64,000 nucleotides of DNA, taken from NCBI GenBank assembly GCA_900545585.1, contig UQZR01000007.1, forward strand, positions 1 to 64,000. The letters run 5' to 3'. The DNA is from an uncultured Eubacteriales bacterium (lineage in GTDB: Bacteria; Bacillota; Clostridia; Oscillospirales; Oscillospiraceae). Within the stretch, counting starts at the first letter, position 1; each line of letters begins with the position of its first letter. Shown piece by piece: positions 52,152 to 60,500 of this stretch. The translations under genes and the position numbers were made by a program. The notes under the pieces were generated by a model. That model saw only the letters and a program-made list of their open reading frames with translations. It ran no database searches and was not told where the DNA came from.

Positions 52152-52631
52152 CTACAAGGCGGGCACGTCGTCCTCCTGCCGGACCCAGTCCGTCACGTCC
52201 ACTACCTGGAACTCCGCCTCCGTCCGGCGGATGATGACGCGGCTGATGCCGGCGTTGATGACCTGACGGCGGCACATGGCGCAGCTGGTGGCGTCTCCCA
52301 GCAGCGCGCCGGTCCGGGCATCGCGGCCCACCAGGTACAGGGTGCTGCCCACCATGTCCCGCCGACTGGCGGAGATGATGGCATTGGCCTCGGCGTGGAC
52401 GCTGCGGCACAGCTCGTACCGCTGACCTCTGGGCACCTGCATGGCTTCGCGGGTGCAGAAGCCCATGTCCACGCAGTTCCGGCGGCCCCGCGGCGCGCCG
52501 TTGTAGCCCGTGGAGATGATCTCATCGTTCTTGACGATGATGGCACCGTACACCCGCCGGAGACAGGTGGCCCGCTCCAGTACCGTTTCGGCGATGTCCA
52601 GATAGTAGTTTTCCTTACTGATGCGTTCCAT
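52152..52631 (-). CDS. dCMP/cytidine deaminase family protein (ComEB-like)
   Basis: 159 residues. CRSVHAEANAIISASR holds the zinc His and catalytic Glu, and TSCAMCRRQVINAGISRV the PCxxC-type cysteines (first Pro replaced by Ser). STGYNGAPRG is typical of dCMP deaminases, which feed dUMP to thymidylate synthesis. ATG 52631 has GAGGAGG upstream. Confidence 0.9.
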   Translation of the reverse strand: MERISKENYYLDIAETVLERATCLRRVYGAIIVKNDEIISTGYNGAPRGRRNCVDMGFCTREAMQVPRGQRYELCRSVHAEANAIISASRRDMVGSTLYLVGRDARTGALLGDATSCAMCRRQVINAGISRVIIRRTEAEFQVVDVTDWVRQEDDVPAL

Positions 52632-52764
52632 ACAAGCGCCTCCTCACATGCTTCTGTACACATTATAATACAGATACGGCGGCGAAGGCAAGAAACGTGT
52701 GTCCGCCGGCGCTCCGCGAAGTACACAAAAATTCGGCAGCAGATTTGCCGAAATGGACAGAAAA

Positions 52765-52802
52765 CCGGCGGGCACCGCCCGCAAAAGGGCCGCGTCCGCC
52801 GG
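52765..52802 (-). terminator. Likely terminator downstream of cysE
   Basis: Reverse strand CCGGCGG...CCGCCGG outer arms with a paired interior and a following TTTT. A second perfect 11-bp hairpin (ATCAGGAAGTA and complement, loop AAA) at 52833-52857 lies nearer the cysE stop but lacks a T run. The 274 bases between the two genes contain nothing else. Confidence 0.6.
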
Positions 52803-52905
52803 TGATTTCCTCATGAATTCCGGATGAGGCGTATCAGGAAGTAAAATACTTCCTGATGGAAATTATTTATGCAAGAAAAAGCGTGGAAAATGAATAGTTA
52901 TACCC

Positions 52906-53760
52906 TCAGGCGTTCTTGAAAACCATCTCCGGCGCATGGATGACCACGTGGGTGTTGTCGGCCACGGAGCTGGTGAGGAAGGCGTTGCCCCCCACCACGG
53001 TGTGCTCGCCGATGACGGTCTGACCGCCCAGAATAGACGCGCCGGAGTAGATGGTCACGTCGTCGCAGACGGTGGGGTGCCGCTTGCCCGGCAGGCTGGC
53101 GTGGCCCGCCCGAGGCGACAGCGCGCCCAGCGTCACGCCCTGGTACAGCTTGACGTGGCTGCCGATGACGGAGGTCTCGCCGATGACGATGCCGGTGCCG
53201 TGGTCAATGAAGAACCAGGGACCGATCTGAGCGCCGGGGTGGATGTCGATGCCGGTGCGGCTGTGGGCGTACTCCGACATGATCCGCGGGATCATGGGCA
53301 CGTGGCGCAGGTACAGCTCGTGAGCGATGCGATAGACGAAGATGGCGAACAGGCCGGGGTAGGCAAAGATGATCTCCTCCTTGTTGGCGGCGGCGGGGTC
53401 GCCGTCGAAGGTGGCCTCGATGTCCGTCAGCAGCATCTGCTGGATGCGGGGCAGCTCCGCCATGATGGACTCGGTGATCTGGGCGGCCTGAGCCATCTCG
53501 CCGTCCGGCAGAGCCAGGGCGATCTGAGCCGTCATCCCCGTTTCGATGCGCTCCAGCAGCAGCGCGGCATAGTTCTCTGCCGGAAGGGCCATCAGCTGCG
53601 GGTCCCCGAAATAGGCGGGGAAGAACAGCCGCCGCAGCTCCTTGAGCAGGGCGATGATGGCGCTGCGGTCCGGCAGACGCAGCTTTTTCCCGTACATAGG
53701 TATGGCCGCATTTTCCATGGTCGTTGCCATGGCGCGTGCAATTTCTGCGGTATTGCTCAT
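52906..53760 (-). CDS. cysE: Serine O-acetyltransferase
   Basis: 284 residues. The N-terminal helical domain (residues 1-140) is followed by the hexapeptide left-handed helix: HSRTGIDIHPGAQIGPWFFI, DHGTGIVIGETSVIGSHVKL, YQGVTLGAL, RHPTVCDDVTIYSGASILGG. It acetylates serine for cysteine synthesis. ATG 53760 has GGAGGG; a start 14 codons earlier would lie in the terminator. The longer N-terminus is like SatA/EpsC types. Expression is preceded by a cysteine-rich leader peptide and an intrinsic terminator, so it is probably controlled by cysteine through attenuation. Confidence 0.93.
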   Translation of the reverse strand: MSNTAEIARAMATTMENAAIPMYGKKLRLPDRSAIIALLKELRRLFFPAYFGDPQLMALPAENYAALLLERIETGMTAQIALALPDGEMAQAAQITESIMAELPRIQQMLLTDIEATFDGDPAAANKEEIIFAYPGLFAIFVYRIAHELYLRHVPMIPRIMSEYAHSRTGIDIHPGAQIGPWFFIDHGTGIVIGETSVIGSHVKLYQGVTLGALSPRAGHASLPGKRHPTVCDDVTIYSGASILGGQTVIGEHTVVGGNAFLTSSVADNTHVVIHAPEMVFKNA

Positions 53761-53776
53761 GTTGAACCCTCCAAAA

Positions 53777-53833
53777 TAAAAAAGGACGGTGGGAGATGTC
53801 ACACATCTCCCACCGTCCTCAAAGAATACGGTG
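53777..53833 (-). terminator. Attenuator terminator in the cysE leader
   Basis: On the transcript: GGACGGUGGGAGAUGU, loop GUG, perfect 16-bp complement (53818 to 53784), then six U. It lies only 17 bases before the cysE ribosome site, so it blocks cysE unless prevented. Upstream CACCGU (53833-53828) can pair with ACGGUG (53816-53811) of the 5' arm, giving a competing antiterminator. Confidence 0.85.
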
Positions 53834-53853
53834 TGGCCGCGGCAGGAGCCGCG

Positions 53854-53955
53854 TTACTCGGCAGAGATCGTATGACGGAAATGGGCGCAGCAGACCAGGC
53901 CCGCACAGCAGGCGGGCAGACAACAGGTACAGTTGGTCTGGATGCGAACGGTCAT
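53854..53955 (-). CDS. Cysteine-rich leader peptide of cysE
   Basis: 33 residues starting MTVRIQTNC. Seven cysteines fall in CTCC, ACC and VCC clusters between residues 9 and 23 and the peptide ends at TAA 53854. GAAGGAGAAG precedes the ATG by 5 bases, so it should be translated well. It sits between the cysE promoter and a terminator. When Cys-tRNA is scarce the ribosome would stall on the Cys codons, freeing the antiterminator, as in trp/his-type attenuation. This is inference from layout. Alternatives: a metal-binding mini-protein or a RiPP precursor, but no modification genes are near. Confidence 0.75.
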   Translation of the reverse strand: MTVRIQTNCTCCLPACCAGLVCCAHFRHTISAE

Positions 53956-54024
53956 ACGCTTCTCCTTCGGCACTTCCCGCGGACGCACAGAGCCTCGCCC
54001 TGACGGCATCCACGCTTTCGTATT

Positions 54025-54053
54025 ATTATACGTGACCATTCACGACGCGTCTA
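54025..54053 (-). promoter_or_regulatory. cysE leader promoter
   Basis: Reverse strand TAGACG (54053-54048), 17-base spacer, TATAAT (54030-54025). The -35 is weak (four of six). Transcript would begin near 54018, about 60 bases before the leader peptide. Confidence 0.65.
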
Positions 54054-54111
54054 TGTGCGGTATCGACAAAAACAGCGAAAAATAGGGGGAGAATGCTGTG
54101 ACTATGCCCAA

Positions 54112-54140
54112 TTGACTTTTGCGCCTTAAAGTCCTAAAAT
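54112..54140 (+). promoter_or_regulatory. Promoter of the small ORF/transporter/amidohydrolase unit
   Basis: TTGACT (54112-54117), 17-base spacer, TAAAAT (54135-54140). The transcript starts with a GCCGG-based hairpin (about 54157-54174) before the small ORF. Confidence 0.75.
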
Positions 54141-54188
54141 CAGCACAATGAGTAGTGCCGGTCCAGTGCCGGCGGAAAGGAGACAGCC

Positions 54189-54344
54189 ATGACCCGTCAC
54201 ATGATGCAGCAGGATATGGTCCGCAGCGACATGGGCAAGCTCCAGGCCGCCTCCTATAACTATGCCGGTAACAGCTCCTGCTATCGGGGCTACTTTTGGT
54301 GCGCCTATTATTACGGCGACCAGAATGGATACCGGCTGAAATGA
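54189..54344 (+). CDS. 51-residue Tyr-rich peptide, possible leader peptide
   Basis: MTRHMMQQDMVRSDMGKLQ begins a peptide whose second half is packed with aromatic residues: YNY, then CYRGYFWCAYYYG and a late Y; eight Tyr, one Phe, one Trp in 51. GGAAAGGAGA lies 6 bases before the ATG. A terminator follows 34 bases after the stop and precedes a transporter gene. The arrangement is that of an amino-acid leader peptide for tyrosine or aromatic residues. It is longer than most leaders, so a small functional protein is also possible. Confidence 0.6.
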   Translation: MTRHMMQQDMVRSDMGKLQAASYNYAGNSSCYRGYFWCAYYYGDQNGYRLK

Positions 54345-54377
54345 CATACGTGGTTCGATCTCCTCACAAGGGTCGAT

Positions 54378-54412
54378 AAGCGGCTTCGTCGTTCAGGCGG
54401 GGCCGCTTTCTT
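54378..54412 (+). terminator. Terminator between the Tyr-rich ORF and the transporter
   Basis: AAGCGGC (54378-54384) pairs with GCCGCTT (54402-54408) around a 17-base loop; TTTCTTTATT follows. It stands within the transcription unit, 57 bases before the transporter ATG, and so may be conditional. Confidence 0.65.
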
Positions 54413-54468
54413 TATTGGCAGAGTTTAGAGATAAACGGAAATCACAAACGGAAAAGGAGAAAATCAAA

Positions 54469-55650
54469 ATGAATGCGATCTTAGCTGCGGCGGTCATCTT
54501 TGTGGTGTTCGCCATCGGAGACATGATCTCCGCCAAAACAAAAGCCATTGTATCCATGCTGCTGGTAGCGTCCGTGGTGTTCCTGGCCGGCTTCTGGACA
54601 GGCATCTTCCCCACCACCATGTTTGCCGACTCCACGCTGCTGAGCATGGCCGGCCTGCTGGTGACCATGCTGCTGGTACACCTGGGCACCACCATCAAGC
54701 TCCGTGACTTCGGCGCACAGTGGCGCACCGTCATCATTGCCGCCGTGGCCTGCATCGCCATCTCCGCCGCGGTATTCTTCCTGGGCCAGCTGATCGTTGA
54801 CCGCGGCTTCGCGCTGGTGGGCGCTCCCATTCTGTCCGGCGGCGTGGTGGCCACGCTGACCATGCAGGACATGGCCAACAAGGCAAACCTCCCCGATCTG
54901 GCGGTATTTGCCACGCTGGTCATGTGCGCTCAGGGCTTCGTGGGTTACCCCGTGGCCTCCCTGTGCCTCAAGAGCGAGGCCAAGCGCATCAAGGCGCAGA
55001 TCGACGCCGGTGAACTGCAGGTAGACACCGCCGCCGGCGCCGTGCAGGCTGCTGCTGCGGGCCGCAAGAAGCTGATCCCCGCGCTGCCCGACAAGTACAA
55101 CACCCCCAACGCCATCATCGCCAAGGTCATTCTGGTGGCGCTGCTGTCCGTGTGGGTGTCCAGCCTGTTCCACGACGCCATCAACAAGCTGGTGTGGTGC
55201 CTGATCTTCGGCGTGCTGTGCAAGGAGCTGGGCTTCCTGGATGAGGACGCGCTGGGCAAGGCCCACGCCACCGGCATCGTGATGCCCATCATCACCCTGT
55301 CCATCTTCACCAATCTGGCCTCCGCCACCCCTGAGATGGTGGGCGGCATGGTGGTGCCTCTGCTGGTGTGCGTAGTCATCGGCACCATCGCCTTCTCCGT
55401 CGTGTCTATTCTGGTGGGCAAGATCTTCGGTTACAGCTGGCAGATGTCCATGGCCATCGGCAGCTCCTGCCTGTTCGGCTTCCCGGGAACCGTCATCATC
55501 TCCAACGAGGTGTCCGAGTCCACCGGCGCCAACGCCGAGGAGCGGGCTGCCATCAACGCCCAGATCATGCCCAAGATGCTGGTGGCCGGTATGGTCACCG
55601 TATCCATCACCTCCGTGCTGGTGGCCGGCGTGATGAGCGGCTGGCTGTAA
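54469..55650 (+). CDS. Multi-pass membrane transporter, uncharacterised family
   Basis: 393 residues, about ten membrane segments, with a symmetrical build (two halves joined near the cytoplasmic loop at residues 170-215: KSEAKRIKAQIDAGEL and KKLIPALPDKYNTPNAI). GGVVATLTMQDMA in the first half and GSSCLFGFPGTVIISNEVSE in the second look like matched re-entrant loops, as in glutamate- or citrate-type symporters and the DUF819 group. AAAGGAGAA precedes ATG 54469. It is paired with an M20 amidohydrolase, so it likely imports the N-acyl amino acid or dipeptide which that enzyme cleaves. Confidence 0.7.
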   Translation: MNAILAAAVIFVVFAIGDMISAKTKAIVSMLLVASVVFLAGFWTGIFPTTMFADSTLLSMAGLLVTMLLVHLGTTIKLRDFGAQWRTVIIAAVACIAISAAVFFLGQLIVDRGFALVGAPILSGGVVATLTMQDMANKANLPDLAVFATLVMCAQGFVGYPVASLCLKSEAKRIKAQIDAGELQVDTAAGAVQAAAAGRKKLIPALPDKYNTPNAIIAKVILVALLSVWVSSLFHDAINKLVWCLIFGVLCKELGFLDEDALGKAHATGIVMPIITLSIFTNLASATPEMVGGMVVPLLVCVVIGTIAFSVVSILVGKIFGYSWQMSMAIGSSCLFGFPGTVIISNEVSESTGANAEERAAINAQIMPKMLVAGMVTVSITSVLVAGVMSGWL

Positions 55651-55683
55651 GCTAAGCGGATATTCAGAAGTGAGGTAGTGAAA

Positions 55684-56874
55684 ATGTCTGAGATCAAGAC
55701 GTATGTAGATCGTATTTTCGACGAGCTGGTGGCCATCCGGCGGGACATCCACGCCCATCCGGAGGTGGGGATGCAGGAGGTGCGCACCAGCGCCCTGATC
55801 CGGCGGGAACTGGAGAAGATGGGCATGGACGAGATCCAGCAGCCCCTGCCCACCGCAGTGGTGGGTCTGCTCCACGGCGGCAAGGGACCCGGCAAGTGCG
55901 TGGCGCTCCGCGCCGACATCGACGCGCTGCCGGTCCACGAGGAGTCCGGCGTGCCCTTTGCCAGCCAGACGGAGGGCGTCATGCACGCCTGCGGCCACGA
56001 CCTGCACACCACCATGCTGCTGGGCACGGCCAAGACCCTGTGCCATATGCGGGACTCCTTTGCGGGTACGGTGAAGTTCATCTTTGAGCCCAGCGAGGAT
56101 ACCATGCCCGGCGGCGCACGGGCGCTGGTGGCGGCGGGCGTCATGGAGAACCCCCATGTGGACGCCATCTTCGGCCAGCATGTCTGCCCCTCCGAGAATG
56201 ACACGGTGGGCCGGATGCAGCTCTATAAGGGGTACTTCACCAGTGCGGTGGATCTGTTCCACATCGCCGTACACGGCAAGAGCGGCCACGGCTCCGCACC
56301 CCACACCGCCCACGACGCCATTGCCTGCGCGGGATATCTCATCACCGCGCTGCAAACGGTGGTGTCCCGCCGTATCGACCCCATGGACTCCGCCGTGCTG
56401 ACGGTGGGCACCATGTCCGGCGGCGACGCGGTGAACATCACCGCCGGCGAGGCCCGGATGGTGGCGGTGCTGCGCAGCTTCAGCGACACGGCACGGGATA
56501 CCGCCATCGAGGAGATTGACCGGATCTGCAAGGGCATCGGGTTCGCCTTCGGCTGCGACATCGAGGTGCGGCTGGAGGAGGGCTACGCCCTCCAGTACAA
56601 CGACGGCGCCATGATCGATCTGGTGGAGCAGGCGGTCACGGAGGAGCTGGGCGCGGACAAGGTGACCCACCTCGACCGCCCCTTCTCCGGCAGCGAGGAC
56701 TTCAGCTTCTTCGGCAAGCTCACCAACACGCCGTCGGCGTTCATGATGACCGACGCGGGCTGCGGCAAGGAGATGGTTTCCCTGCACAATGGCAAGATCG
56801 TGTTCAACGAGGACGTACTCAAGTCCGGCACGGCGGCCATGAGCGCCATCGCGCTGAAGTACCTGGCGGAGTGA
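55684..56874 (+). CDS. M20-family amidohydrolase (N-acyl amino acid/aminoacylase type)
   Basis: 396 residues. RRDIHAHPEVGMQEVRTSAL, RADIDALPVHEESGVPFAS, HACGHDLHTTMLLGTAKTL (metal ligands) and FEPSEDTMPGGARALVAAGV with the catalytic Glu are typical of M20D enzymes that hydrolyse N-acyl, hippurate or indole-conjugate amides. The dimerisation domain (GKSGHGSAPHTAHDAIACAG) is present. ATG 55684 has GAGGTAG upstream. Follows the transporter by 33 bp. Confidence 0.92.
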   Translation: MSEIKTYVDRIFDELVAIRRDIHAHPEVGMQEVRTSALIRRELEKMGMDEIQQPLPTAVVGLLHGGKGPGKCVALRADIDALPVHEESGVPFASQTEGVMHACGHDLHTTMLLGTAKTLCHMRDSFAGTVKFIFEPSEDTMPGGARALVAAGVMENPHVDAIFGQHVCPSENDTVGRMQLYKGYFTSAVDLFHIAVHGKSGHGSAPHTAHDAIACAGYLITALQTVVSRRIDPMDSAVLTVGTMSGGDAVNITAGEARMVAVLRSFSDTARDTAIEEIDRICKGIGFAFGCDIEVRLEEGYALQYNDGAMIDLVEQAVTEELGADKVTHLDRPFSGSEDFSFFGKLTNTPSAFMMTDAGCGKEMVSLHNGKIVFNEDVLKSGTAAMSAIALKYLAE

Positions 56875-56918
56875 GCGCACATATTATGAGGTAACAGCGA
56901 AAAGTTTCCTTCCTGAAA

Positions 56919-56962
56919 ACAGGACAGGGACGCACGGCAGGTGCGTCCCTGTCCTGTTTTTT
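56919..56962 (+). terminator. Terminator of the transporter/amidohydrolase operon
   Basis: 17-bp perfect stem (56919-56935 with 56941-56957), loop GGCAG, followed by TTTTTT. Confidence 0.93.
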
Positions 56963-56996
56963 CGCGGGTTTTGGCAGCTTTTGGCGAGCGCCGCCG

Positions 56997-57025
56997 TTGA
57001 CAAGAGGCGGAAAACCGTATATAGT
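56997..57025 (+). promoter_or_regulatory. Promoter of the structured RNA
   Basis: TTGACA (56997-57002), 17-base spacer, TATAGT (57020-57025). Start would be close to 57032, where an 8-bp hairpin begins. Confidence 0.8.
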
Positions 57026-57031
57026 ATAAAT

Positions 57032-57390
57032 GGTTCGGCAGATGCCGGACCGACAAGTGGATAACGTGTTCTGTGACGACGTGTGGCTGCGCGCCGTAAC
57101 GGCCGGAAACGGTCAGGCGGCAGTTTTGAAGAAATAGGGGTAAGACCCTCTGCGGACGGCACTGTAAACGCAAGGAAGTGACCAAAGCGGCGGAGACGCC
57201 GTGTGGTGAACAGCAGCCATTGGGACGGATGTCCTGAGAAGGTAGGTCATGTACGGGAGGCGGCAGCCTCGGGGCGTTAGGGCAGGAGAATTGCACGGCG
57301 GAGAACAGGTACACAGCGGCGCTTCTTCGTTGTGGCAGAGAGCAGAAGTGGGCGCGGACCATCCCGACAGGGACGGACCGGCCTTTTTTT
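57032..57390 (+). ncRNA. Candidate structured non-coding RNA, class unassigned
   Basis: About 360 bases from a strong promoter to a T7 run (57384-57390), with no open frame that has a ribosome site. Several tidy hairpins can be drawn: GGTTCGGC/GCCGGACC (57032-57051), GGCCG-GAAA-CGGTC (57101-57114), AGGG-GTAAGA-CCCT (57136-57149) and GGCG-GAGA-CGCC (57189-57200). Two of these close GNRA tetraloops, a mark of folded RNA. It does not show the conserved cores of RNase P RNA, tmRNA, SRP RNA or 6S RNA. It might be a large clostridial RNA such as raiA or OLE-like, or new; it could also be a long leader of the surface protein gene. Confidence 0.6.
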
Positions 57391-57402
57391 GCGGCAAATG
57401 CG

Positions 57403-57432
57403 CCGGCTGTCCCGTCAGGGAGGCCGGTTTTT
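57403..57432 (+). terminator. Second terminator after the structured RNA
   Basis: CCGGC-TG-TCCC, loop GTCA, GGGA-G-GCCGG, then TTTTT (57428-57432). A less regular hairpin with similar CCC/GGG core precedes the first T run, so there are two in tandem. Further hairpins at 57466-57485 (GGACGG/CCGTCC) and 57498-57527 (GGCGG.AGGGGT and complement, then a pyrimidine-rich tail) fill the space to the next gene. Confidence 0.75.
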
Positions 57433-57575
57433 CGCGGGAGGGGCGTCATCCGCCCGCAGTCAAGTCGGGACGGCGCAAGCCGTCCGCTTTCCATAAGGGC
57501 GGGAGGGGTTTGCCGACCCCTTCCGCCTCCTTCTCTTATAAGACAGAAAATTTACAGATAAAAGGAGACAGAGAC

Positions 57576-60500
57576 ATGAAGAAACGAGTGGTATCGTGGC
57601 TGCTGGTGGTGCTGATGCTTACCAGCATGCTGCCTACCGGCGTGTGGGCGGAGGACGTCTACCGCAGCAGTGAGGACACCGGACGGTACAGTGTGTCCAC
57701 GCTGGCGGGAAGCGCCGCCGACGCGGAGCTGGAGGGCTTTTTCGACGAGTGGGAGGGCATCGCCACCGTGGCCAACGCGGCCACGCGGGGCTTTGTCAGG
57801 GACGGCGAGGAGCTGAAATCCGGCAACAGCTCGGCCAGCTACACACGCTCGACGCTGACGGTGACGATGCTGAAGGCGGCGGAGCTGTCCTTCGATTACC
57901 GGCTCAGCGGCCCCAGCCAGAGCGGCATGGAGGTGAAGAACGGCAGCAAGACGCTGTATACGTACAGCAGTTACGGCAGCAGCGGGGCAGAGATCGTCAA
58001 AGGGACGGACAGCGGCACGGCCACCGTGCAGGCCAACGCCGGTGACGTCATCACCATCTCCTATTACCGCGGCTGGGCCAGCAGCGGCAGCAACTGCATG
58101 TGGCTCAGCAATTTCAAGGCCTCGCTGCCGGCGCAGGTGATCTTCCATGCCAACGACGGCACGGAGACCACGGTGCAGCAGGGCGTGTTCGGCAGCGGCA
58201 CGCTGCAGGCCAATACGTTCCAGCGGGACGGCTACCGCTTTGAGGGCTGGGCCACGACGCCGGACGGCGCGGTGGCCTACGCCGACAAGGGCAGTATCAC
58301 CATTACGGAGGACACCGACCTGTACGCCGTGTGGACGCGGGTGTACCGTGTGGCGTTCCAGCTGACGCCGGCGGACGCACAGTTCTCGCTGTACGGCGAT
58401 GAGGCGCGGACGGCGCTGATCGCGGCGGACAGCGGCACGGCGTATACCCTGGCGGCGGGCACCTACTATTACAGCGTCTCCGCCTTCGGCTACGCGGCGG
58501 TGCAGGGCAGCGTCACCGTCAGCGGCGACGCACAGGAGCCGGTGGTGCTGGCGGAGAAGCCGGTGGTCACAGTGACGTTCGCCTATGCGGACGGCAAGAC
58601 CGATGTGGACGGCGGGAAGCTGACGGTGCGCACCGGTGAGCGGGACATGGCGGCGGAGGAAGGCTCCGACGGCATGGCGTTCCGCCTGCCCGCAGGCTAC
58701 GCCTACGACTGGAGCTTCCGCAGCGCCAACTACGGCAAGCAGAGCGGTACCGTGGACCTGACGGGCGTCAGCGAGAGCGGGACGCGGAGCGTGACCATCC
58801 CCATGACGGCCAAGTCCGCCTGGGAGGGCGCGGGCGACATCAGCGAGCCCGCCGCAGTGGACGGCGTGTACCAGATCACCAGCGGCAGCGAGCTGGCGTG
58901 GCTGGCCCAGCAGGTGAACGCCGGTGTGTCCGACGGCACCAGCTTCAGCGCGGTGCTGTGCAATGACATCGACCTGGGCGATGAGGCGTGGACGCCCATC
59001 GGAAATGGCACCGGCAAAGCGTACAAGGGTACCTTTGACGGGCAGGGGTACACAATCCGGAACCTGTACGTCACCGGCAGCACGCCCATGGACTACGGCC
59101 TGTTCGGCACCGTCAACGGCGGCACCGTCCGGAATGTGACGGTGGAGGGCCGCGTGGAGGTCACCAGCAATTCCAGCAGATACGGCATCGCGGCTATCGT
59201 GGGCCAGCTATACGGCACCACGGGCGGCGTGGAGAACTGCCTGAACAGGGCGTCCGTCAAGGGCGGCCAGTATGTGGGCGGCATCGTGGGCTATGTGGCC
59301 GGCGGGTCCAGCAGCGCCGAAAAGTTCATCAAGAACTGCGGCAATGTGGGGGATGTGACCTCCGAAGGCCACCGCGCGGCGGGCATCGCGGCCAATATCA
59401 GCGGCCAGGTGGCAGTGGAGAACTGCTACAGCACCGGCACCATCACCGGCGGCGGCTGGTACTCCGGCGGCATCAGCGCGTATGTGGACAGCCGCTACGC
59501 ATCGGTGAAGAACTGCTATGCCGCGGGCAGCGTTACCGGCAGCGGCGCGGGCGCGGTGTTCGGCAAGGTGAACTCCAGTTCGACGGTGGTGGCCAACTGC
59601 TACTACCCCGACACGTTGAGCGTCGGCGACAGCAAGGCTGTGAAGGTGACGGAGCAGCAGCTGAAAACGCTGGACAGCGCTGCGGCGCTGGGCGAGGCGT
59701 TCATGCAGGACGCCAAGAGCATCAACGGGGGCTATCCCATCCTGACGTGGCAGATCACCACGTATGAGGTGACATTTACCGTGACGCCGGAGGATGCGGA
59801 GGTACGCATCGACGGCGCAAAGGGCAAGCAGAACGGAAACGTGTGGACGTTCCGCCTGCCGGAGGGTACATACAGCTACACGGCGTTCGCCTTCGGCTAT
59901 GCCGATGAGAGCGGCAACATCGAGGTCAGCGGCGCGGCCCGGAAGGATATCACGCTGACGCCGGTGGAAAAGCGCACCGTCCGATTCAGCGTGACGCCCG
60001 AGGACGCCGGCGCGGCGGTGACGGTGCAGTGGAACGGCAAGACCGTGGCGGCAGAGCAGGACGGCAGCTATCGGCTGCCCGACGGCACCTACACCTACAC
60101 GGTGCGGGCCAAGGGCTACGCCAAGGTCAGCCAGACGCTGAAGGTCAGCGGAGATGTGACGGTGTCGGTGACGCTGGAGCCCTCCGCCGCCTGGGACGGC
60201 CAGACCGTCACGGCGCCGGAGGTGGGCGACGGCACGGAGACCAGCCCCTACGAGATCGAGAACGGCGAGCAGCTGGCATGGCTGGCCCAGACGGTGAACG
60301 CAGGGAACGGCGGCACCAGGCTATACGCCGTCCTGACGGAGGACATCGACCTGGGCGATGGCGTTTGGACGCCTATCGGCGCAGATTTCCATGAGTTCAC
60401 GGGCCGCTTTGACGGCCAGGGTCATACGGTGTCCCGCATGAAGGCGGAGACCCGGTACGCGGGCCTGTTCGGCGTGGTGAAGGACGCGGAGATCCGCGGC

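Noticed and set aside
53956..54039. Upstream in-frame extension of the Cys-rich peptide
   Set aside because: The extension would start at the expected transcript start and lacks a ribosome site; the ATG at 53955 has a strong one.
57032..57390. RNase P RNA, tmRNA, SRP or 6S RNA as identity of the structured RNA
   Set aside because: None of the conserved core strings of these RNAs is present; a few short look-alike words are not in the right order.
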